27,176 bases of DNA from Streptosporangiaceae bacterium (GTDB lineage: Bacteria; Actinomycetota; Actinomycetes; Streptosporangiales; Streptosporangiaceae): NCBI GenBank assembly GCA_030039095.1, contig JASHQP010000346.1, forward strand, positions 1 through 27,176, given 5' to 3'. Shown here one piece after another: positions 22,461 through 27,176 of this stretch (position 1 is the stretch's first letter; each line of letters starts with the position of its first letter). The notes beneath the pieces are model-generated. The model saw only the letters and a list, made by a program, of their open reading frames with translations. It was not told where the DNA came from and did no database searches. A program made the translations under genes and the position numbers.

Positions 22461-22613
22461 TCACAAGGCCGTCGCCGGAACGTCGGCCGGGACGACGTCG
22501 GCCACGATGCAGGTGACGTTGTCGTGGCCGCCGCCATCGATGGCCAGCGCGATCAGGCGGGCGGCTGCCCCGTCCGGATCGCTGACCTCCCGCAGCACCC
22601 GGCCGATGGACTC
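22461..22613 (-). pseudogene. C-terminal tail remnant of a PP2C-type Ser/Thr phosphatase
   Basis: The last 50 codons of a minus-strand frame read SIGRVLREVSDPDGAAARLI, then ALAIDGGGHDNVTCIVADVV and a short tail with a TGA. GGxDNVTxIVxxV is the final metal-binding (Asp) strand of PP2C/PstP phosphatases. All upstream parts of the roughly 240-residue domain are absent, because the lgt promoter region begins right beside it. The piece cannot fold as an enzyme. It is the main content of the 244-bp gap 22427-22670. Confidence 0.6.
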
Positions 22614-22657
22614 CGCTGGCGCCTCGGCCGGGTGGGCAGGGCGCGGCAGGGCGGCGC

Positions 22658-22663
22658 TACCCT
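22658..22663 (+). promoter_or_regulatory. -10-like TACCCT for a leaderless lgt mRNA
   Basis: TACCCT is followed after 7 nt by the lgt ATG (22671). There is no RBS in between, so transcription probably starts at the start codon. Confidence 0.4.
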
Positions 22664-22670
22664 TCGGTGC

Positions 22671-23576
22671 ATGGCCTTGTCCGTGCCGTTGTACATCCCC
22701 AGCCCCCCGAGCAACGGGTTCCACCTGGGGCCGCTGTACATCCACTTCTATGGCCTGATGTACGTCGTGGCGATCACGCTCGCGGTGATCATCGTCCGGC
22801 GGCGCTGGCGGGCCGCTGGCGGCGATCCCGCGCTGATCACCGACGTGGCCACCTGGGGCGTCCCGGCGGGCATCATCGGCGGCCGGATCTACTTCGACGT
22901 CACCACGCCGTTCGACATCACCCCGCACACCTGGTGGGGGCCGCTCGCGGTCTGGGAGGGCGGCCTCGGCGTCTGGGGCGGCATCGCGGCCGGCGCCGCC
23001 GTCGGGATCTGGCGGGTGCACCGCGCCGGGGCCGACTGGCGGCTGATGGGCAACGCCGCCGCCCCGGCGCTGCTGGTCGCCCAGGCCATCGGCCGCATCG
23101 GCAACTACTTCAACCAGGAGCTGTTCGGCAAGCCGACCGGCCTGCCGTGGGGCCTCGAGATCTCCAGGGCCGCGCGGCTGAACTCCGGGATCCCCGCGGC
23201 CGACCTGAAGTACACGACGTTCCAGCCGTCGTTCCTGTACGAGCTGATCTTCGATCTGGCGTTCGCCGCGTTCCTGGTCTGGCTGGGTCACCACCGCAAC
23301 ATCAAGCCGCCCGGCCTGCTGGCCCTGTACGTCGCCGGCTACTCGGGCTACCGGATCTTCGAGGAGACGATCAGGATCGACTCCTCGGCACACTTCCTCG
23401 GGCTGCGGCTGAACTTCTTCATCGCGCTGGTGATGACCATCGCCGGGCTCACCTGGTTCGCGTTCTCCCAGCGCCGCAGGAAACAGCCGGAACGCGCCGA
23501 CGGGGGGGAGCCCGCCGAGGAAGGCGAACCCGAGCCGAGCGGCGTCACCGAGCCGAGCGGCGTCACCGAGTCGTAG
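22671..23576 (+). CDS. lgt: Prolipoprotein diacylglyceryl transferase
   Basis: 301 aa. Lgt attaches diacylglycerol from phosphatidylglycerol to the Cys of the lipobox in prolipoproteins, at the plasma membrane. The signature GRIGNYFNQELFG lies at 141-153 (Arg142, Gly144, Asn145, Asn148, Glu150). About seven TM segments are visible. GYSGYRIFEETIRID supplies the conserved late Arg. At the position of the E. coli His103 motif (GGMSFHGG) it reads GGLGVWGG, as I recall for other actinobacterial Lgts. The cytoplasmic tail (about 265-301) is Arg/Glu-rich and ends in an 18-bp tandem duplication (23532-23567, EPSGVT twice). The ATG appears leaderless. It is convergent with the epimerase gene, 16 bp away. 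Confidence 0.96.
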   Translation: MALSVPLYIPSPPSNGFHLGPLYIHFYGLMYVVAITLAVIIVRRRWRAAGGDPALITDVATWGVPAGIIGGRIYFDVTTPFDITPHTWWGPLAVWEGGLGVWGGIAAGAAVGIWRVHRAGADWRLMGNAAAPALLVAQAIGRIGNYFNQELFGKPTGLPWGLEISRAARLNSGIPAADLKYTTFQPSFLYELIFDLAFAAFLVWLGHHRNIKPPGLLALYVAGYSGYRIFEETIRIDSSAHFLGLRLNFFIALVMTIAGLTWFAFSQRRRKQPERADGGEPAEEGEPEPSGVTEPSGVTES

Positions 23577-23592
23577 GCGGTCGGCGGGCGGG

Positions 23593-24618
23593 CTAGATCG
23601 TCCCGGCCTCGATGGCCTGGCGTATCCACGGGATGACCTCGTCCAGCATGGCCGACAGCGAGGTCGCCGCCTCGAAGCCGAGGATCAGCTTGGCCTTCTC
23701 GGTGGACGGCACCCGGCGCTGCACGTCGTGCGTGAACGGGTCGTCGTGGGTGACCCGCAGCGGAACGCCGGGGCCCTTGATCTTGGTCCAGATCAGCTGG
23801 GCCAGCTCGAGCACGGTGGTGGACTCCGCGGTGGAGAGGTTGAAGTCCTCGTTCACCGCCTTGGGGTGGTCGATCGTGTCCACGATCCCGCGGGCCAGGT
23901 CGCCGCCGTACGTGTAGTGGCGGACCTGGCCGCCGTCGCCGAGGATGTGCAGCGGGTCCTGTCCCTTGAGCACCTTCTGCACCAGATCGGGCACCACGTG
24001 GCTCATGGCGAGCCGGACGTTGCCGGACAGGATCTCCTCGTCCCCGAGCGCCCGGCTCTCCCCGATCCCGACGCAGTTGAACGGGCGGACGATCGTGAAC
24101 GGCAGCTGGTACTGGTCGCGGGCGGCGCGGGCGAAGTACTCGACCGCGAGCTTCTGGAAGCCATACGACGACAGCGGCGGCGGCACCTCCCGTTCCTGGC
24201 CCTCATACGACGGCCAGGAATCGGCCGACTCGAAGACCATCGACGAGGAGACGTACGTGACCTTCTTCAGCCTGCCCGCCTTGTGCGCGGCGATCGCCGC
24301 GTCGCAGGAGGCGGCGATGATTCGCTCGTTCGTCGCGATGAGGTCGTAGGCATAGGTGTGGAAGTAGGAGATCCCGCCGATCATGGCCGCGCCGGCGACG
24401 AAGTGGTCACAGCCGGACAGCAGCCGGGTCATCAGGCCGACGTCGCGTGCGTCGCCCTCGACGAGCTCGTAGTTCGGGTGGTCGTCGTAGGACTTGGTGA
24501 CCTTGCCGTACTTGGAAAAGTTGTCGATCCCCACCACGGCGTAGCCGCGGGCCAGGAGTTCTTCGACCAGGTAGCCACCGATGAATCCGGCGGACCCGCT
24601 GACCAGTACCTTCTGCAT
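23593..24618 (-). CDS. NAD-dependent epimerase/dehydratase (extended SDR)
   Basis: 341 aa from the ATG at 24618 (AGGG 5 nt upstream). A GTG at 24624 overlapping the previous stop as GTGA would add two residues. The NAD-binding motif GSAGFIG is at 8-14. SSS at 124-126 with YGFQK (Tyr152, Lys156) gives the extended-SDR catalytic set. RPFNCVG and a C-terminal substrate domain follow, as in UDP- or dTDP-sugar epimerases and dehydratases. It likely modifies a nucleotide-linked sugar. It is the third gene of a coupled minus-strand cassette behind a nucleotide-sugar dehydrogenase and a GT2 glycosyltransferase, only 2 bp after the GT2 stop. The exact sugar cannot be told. Confidence 0.92.
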   Translation of the reverse strand: MQKVLVSGSAGFIGGYLVEELLARGYAVVGIDNFSKYGKVTKSYDDHPNYELVEGDARDVGLMTRLLSGCDHFVAGAAMIGGISYFHTYAYDLIATNERIIAASCDAAIAAHKAGRLKKVTYVSSSMVFESADSWPSYEGQEREVPPPLSSYGFQKLAVEYFARAARDQYQLPFTIVRPFNCVGIGESRALGDEEILSGNVRLAMSHVVPDLVQKVLKGQDPLHILGDGGQVRHYTYGGDLARGIVDTIDHPKAVNEDFNLSTAESTTVLELAQLIWTKIKGPGVPLRVTHDDPFTHDVQRRVPSTEKAKLILGFEAATSLSAMLDEVIPWIRQAIEAGTI

Positions 24619-24620
24619 CG

Positions 24621-25454
24621 TCACCCTGTCTCTTTCTGCCTTTCTGCGGACCCCGCGAGGTTCTCGAGCTCGTCAAGGCTCAGCTTTCGCCCGAACGCGA
24701 ACCGGTACCACCGCAGGTACTTGGGAAGCCATGCCGCGACCCGGAAGTTGGACAGGCCCTCGTGCCGCTCCAGCCAGATCGTGGGGATCTCGGCGATCGG
24801 CAGCCGCAGGCGCCTTGCCTTGGCGGTCAGCTCGATGCCGATCTCGAACCCGTCCCTGCTGTCGATGCCGACCGCGCGGACGAACGTCGTCGAGTATGCC
24901 TTGAACGAGTTCGTCGCGTCCCTGGTGCCCACCCGGGCCAGCAGCCGCAGGCTCCGCCCGGCCCCCGCCGACATCATGCTCTTCAGCAGCGGGCCGCCGA
25001 CCTGCTGGCCGCCGGCCATGTACCGGGAGGCCGCGGCGACGGCGACGCCGCGCTCCACGAGGCGGACCAGGTCGTCGATCTGCCGCACGTCGTCGCAGCC
25101 GTCGGCCATCGTGACCACCGCCACCGGGGTGGCGGCGTGGTCGATGCCGTAGCGGATCGCGTTGGCCGGGCCCCTGCCGTAGGTGTTGATCAGGCAGTGC
25201 AGCCGGGGCTCGCGCTCGGCCAGGCGCTGCACCACCGGGCGGGTGCTGTCGGCCTCGTCATCGACCACGACCAGGACCTCGCATGGCAGCATGACCGCCT
25301 CGAACAGCCGCTCGAGCACGCCGGCGATGTGCTCACCCTCGTTGTACGCGGGAATCACGACCGAGAGCCGCAGGGCGTTGGGGTCGCTGCTCGCTCCACG
25401 CCGGACGAGGTCCGCCGCCGAGATCTGATGACCCGAAGCGCGCCTGGAGGCCAT
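24621..25454 (-). CDS. Family 2 glycosyltransferase (DPM1-like, soluble)
   Basis: 277 aa. A basic N-terminal extension (1-28) precedes the GT-A fold: LSVVIPAYNEGEHI (31-43), VVVDDEADSTRPVV (62-75, nucleotide binding) and VVTMADGCDD (113-122, metal/nucleotide site). DGFEIGIELTAKARRLRLP, then IAEIPTIW, lies in the acceptor-side region shared with dolichyl/polyprenyl-phosphate sugar transferases. There are no TM helices at the C-terminus, so it resembles the short DPM1 type. It probably transfers a sugar to a polyprenyl-phosphate or glycan at the membrane. The start overlaps the upstream dehydrogenase stop (TGATG), and translation is probably coupled. Confidence 0.92.
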   Translation of the reverse strand: MASRRASGHQISAADLVRRGASSDPNALRLSVVIPAYNEGEHIAGVLERLFEAVMLPCEVLVVVDDEADSTRPVVQRLAEREPRLHCLINTYGRGPANAIRYGIDHAATPVAVVTMADGCDDVRQIDDLVRLVERGVAVAAASRYMAGGQQVGGPLLKSMMSAGAGRSLRLLARVGTRDATNSFKAYSTTFVRAVGIDSRDGFEIGIELTAKARRLRLPIAEIPTIWLERHEGLSNFRVAAWLPKYLRWYRFAFGRKLSLDELENLAGSAERQKETG

Positions 25455-26665
25455 CAGACGGTCACACCATCGCGGCGGAGGTTCCAGATGTCCACGATCG
25501 GCTTGTCGGTCGCGAGCGTCGCGTACTCCGCGTGCGGGGCGGCGATGATCAGCAGATCCGCCTTGGCCACCACGTCACCGAGCGGCATCAGCGACGTGTC
25601 CGACGTGACGTGAGGGTCGGTGCAGTACACGGCGTCGGTGGCGAACGTGAGGATGCGCTTCAGCTTGTAGGCCAGGCTGGAGCGGACGTCGTCAGAGCCG
25701 CCCTTGAATGCCATGCCCAAGATGCCGACGGCCATCGTGGAAAGCTCATAGCGCCGCTGCAAGCGGTCAACGAGGTACAGCGGCAGGCCCTCGTTGATCG
25801 CCATGGCGGTCTGGCCGAGCGCGAAGTTGTTGTTGTTGAACGCCGCGAGCTGCATCGTGTCCTTCAGCAGGCACGGGCCAGCGGCGAACCCGGCGGCGGG
25901 CAGATCGGCGGCCCTGGGGTAGTCGAGCATCAGTCCCTGGCGGATGCGCTCGAAGTCCAGGCCGCGGTCGTTGGCGATCATGTAGAGCTGGTTCGCGGTG
26001 GCGAACTTGATGTACCGCCACACGTTCGTGAACAGCTTGGCGAGCTCCGCCTCCTCCGGCGTCATCCGGACCTGCCCGGCGGTGAGCAGGCCGAACAGGG
26101 CCCCGGCGCGCTCGAAGGCCGATTCCTTCCTGGCGGCGATGATCTGCGGAAGCTCGAACAGCTCGGTCATCGCCTTGCCCTCGGCAATCCGCTCCGGGCA
26201 GAACGACACGTCGATGGAGAAACCGAGGCGGGCGATCATTTTCTCCACCAGGGCGGTAACACCGGGATACACCGTGCTGCGCAGGATCAGCAGCTGCCCG
26301 TCGCGCAGGTGCGCCGCGCATCCGGACAGGGCCCGGGGAATCGCCTGCTGGTCCGGATTGAGGTGCTCGTCGACCGGCGTGCCGATGACGACAACGACGT
26401 ACTCGGCCGTGCCCACGATCGCCGGGTCCGAGGAGGTGACCAGGCGCCCGTTCGCGACCGCGCGCTCGAGCAGCGGCGTGGCTCCCGGCTCGTCGAACGG
26501 CATGCGACCGTCGCCTACCTGCGAGACGGCGTCGGGGTTCACGTCATAGACGGCGACGTTCGCGCCCCGGTCGGCGAAGGCGATCGCCAGCGGGAGCCCG
26601 ACGTGTCCGCATCCGCCGATGACCACTACATCGCGCTCGAATACGGCATCCCGCTGCAGCGCCAC
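25454..26665 (-). CDS. UDP-glucose/GDP-mannose dehydrogenase family (nucleotide-sugar dehydrogenase)
   Basis: 403 aa from a GTG with AGGAG 6 nt upstream. The Rossmann motif VVVIGGCGHVGLP is at 13-25. VIGTPVDEH (93-101) and FCPERIAEGKA (155-165) are family motifs. Lys210 is in AELAKLFTNVWRY, and the catalytic Cys265 and Lys268 are in AGPCLLKDT. ILGMAFKGGSDDVRSS in the C-terminal domain completes the three-domain pattern. PERIAEGKA and the overall form are closest to UDP-N-acetylmannosaminuronate-type dehydrogenases (WecC/TuaD relatives). The reaction is NAD-dependent two-step oxidation of a sugar C6 to a uronic acid. It is the first gene of the three-gene cassette. The 106-bp gap upstream (26666-26771) is AT-richer and holds a possible -10 TATGGT on the minus strand. 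Confidence 0.93.
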   Translation of the reverse strand: MALQRDAVFERDVVVIGGCGHVGLPLAIAFADRGANVAVYDVNPDAVSQVGDGRMPFDEPGATPLLERAVANGRLVTSSDPAIVGTAEYVVVVIGTPVDEHLNPDQQAIPRALSGCAAHLRDGQLLILRSTVYPGVTALVEKMIARLGFSIDVSFCPERIAEGKAMTELFELPQIIAARKESAFERAGALFGLLTAGQVRMTPEEAELAKLFTNVWRYIKFATANQLYMIANDRGLDFERIRQGLMLDYPRAADLPAAGFAAGPCLLKDTMQLAAFNNNNFALGQTAMAINEGLPLYLVDRLQRRYELSTMAVGILGMAFKGGSDDVRSSLAYKLKRILTFATDAVYCTDPHVTSDTSLMPLGDVVAKADLLIIAAPHAEYATLATDKPIVDIWNLRRDGVTV

Positions 26666-26771
26666 TGGGACTCCTGATCCTTTTGTCTGGCCGGCACTTT
26701 TTGCATGCCTACCATAGCGGCCGAATTCGCCATGTGTGTTCCGTGTGTGTTCGCTGGATCAACCGCCGGAT

Positions 26772-27176
26772 TTAGGCGCGAGTGCCCGGCGACGCCGGCG
26801 TGTTATCTGCCCCGCCGCCGTCGCCAGTTTCCGGTCCCTCCGTCCCGTCAGGGCGGCTCTCGGAGATCCACGTGTCAATCCGCTTCCACCACTCGTACAG
26901 CCACCGCACCTGCGCCTCGTGGCCCGCCGATCGGGGCACGTCGCCGGGCGGCACCCGCCACCATTTCGCGCGCACGACCGCACCCACGGGGAGGCTCCGC
27001 CACACATCGCCGACGCTGGCCAGGCGGTCCAGCCCGGCGTGGGCCACGAAGATCACGTCGGCGTCCGGGCAGGCGGCGATCGCCGCGAGCGCACCGCCCG
27101 GCCTGGGCGGGAGCAGGTTGGGCATCTGCCGGGCGCGAGCGGCCAGGTCGCTGCGGCCGGCCCGCTCCAGCCGCCG
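26772..27176 (-). CDS. Lysophospholipid (1-acylglycerol-3-phosphate) acyltransferase, C-terminal part
   Basis: 134 codons in frame up to the window edge, so the N-terminus lies outside. An internal ATG at 27125 is not the true start, because the upstream 17 codons (RRLERAGRSDLAARARQ) continue the protein. NLLPPRPGGALAAIAACPDA, then DVIFVAHAGLD and VGDVWRSLP, and later WWRVP and WLYEWWKRIDTWI, match the C-terminal half of actinobacterial PlsC-type acyltransferases. The catalytic HxxxxD motif is expected upstream, outside the window. The last roughly 25 residues are a Gly/Asp-rich tail. It lies on the same strand as the sugar cassette but is separated by 106 bp. Confidence 0.85.
   Translation of the reverse strand, partial: RRLERAGRSDLAARARQMPNLLPPRPGGALAAIAACPDADVIFVAHAGLDRLASVGDVWRSLPVGAVVRAKWWRVPPGDVPRSAGHEAQVRWLYEWWKRIDTWISESRPDGTEGPETGDGGGADNTPASPGTRA

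Noticed and set aside
22427..22537. Upstream extension of the DUF885 gene
   Set aside because: The added 37 residues are antisense to, and out of frame with, the PP2C remnant and have no family similarity. The ATG at 22426 gives a normal start.

Overview
The window reads as chromosomal DNA of a high-GC Gram-positive actinomycete. By eye the DNA is strongly G+C rich with G/C at most third codon positions. GTG starts are common, and several -10-like TANNNT hexamers sit 6-8 nt before a start codon, as in leaderless actinobacterial mRNAs. Lgt and the partial acyltransferase at the right edge also have an actinobacterial character. No rRNA, tRNA, CRISPR array, transposase, integrase or phage gene was seen. 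The species cannot be named from this sequence.

Layout. 1-4750: a small membrane protein, a short-chain dehydrogenase divergent from a nitrilase/amidase-superfamily protein that lacks the catalytic Cys, a small two-helix membrane protein, a Gfo/Idh/MocA oxidoreductase and a DUF2795 protein. 4750-7000: a secreted right-handed beta-helix protein behind a recognisable promoter in an AT-rich pocket. 7000-8750: a frameshifted gene remnant, a large inverted repeat, an aldo/keto reductase and a glycosyltransferase-87-like tail remnant. 8747-12815: a NarL-type sensor kinase and response regulator pair, an amidase-signature protein and a multi-helix membrane protein whose 3' end overlaps a convergent metallophosphoesterase by 74 bp.

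13640-16230: a MerR regulator behind a 14-TM DHA2-type MFS exporter, with a promoter whose spacer carries a TGACGT-CA-ACGTCA dyad. This looks like a self-regulated efflux operon. 16226-18640: an IlvD/Edd-family sugar-acid dehydratase divergent from a zinc alcohol dehydrogenase pseudogene that has lost its catalytic core. 18700-22430: a cysteine-free IscA/HesB-like protein, an isochorismatase-family hydrolase and a ROK fructokinase divergent around a nested palindrome, and a DUF885 metallopeptidase-like protein. 22460-23580: a PP2C-phosphatase tail remnant and lgt. 23590-26670: a tightly coupled minus-strand cassette (nucleotide-sugar dehydrogenase, GT2 glycosyltransferase, NAD-dependent epimerase) that probably makes and transfers an unusual sugar. 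The window ends inside a PlsC-like acyltransferase.

The genes form small independent transcription units rather than one large pathway. The two clearest multi-gene units are the MFS-MerR operon and the sugar-nucleotide/GT2 cassette. I do not see a convincing new multi-gene defence or mobile system. The items most worth following are the Cys-less nitrilase-fold protein, the operator-like dyads, the run of leaderless starts, and the four decayed genes in 27 kb.
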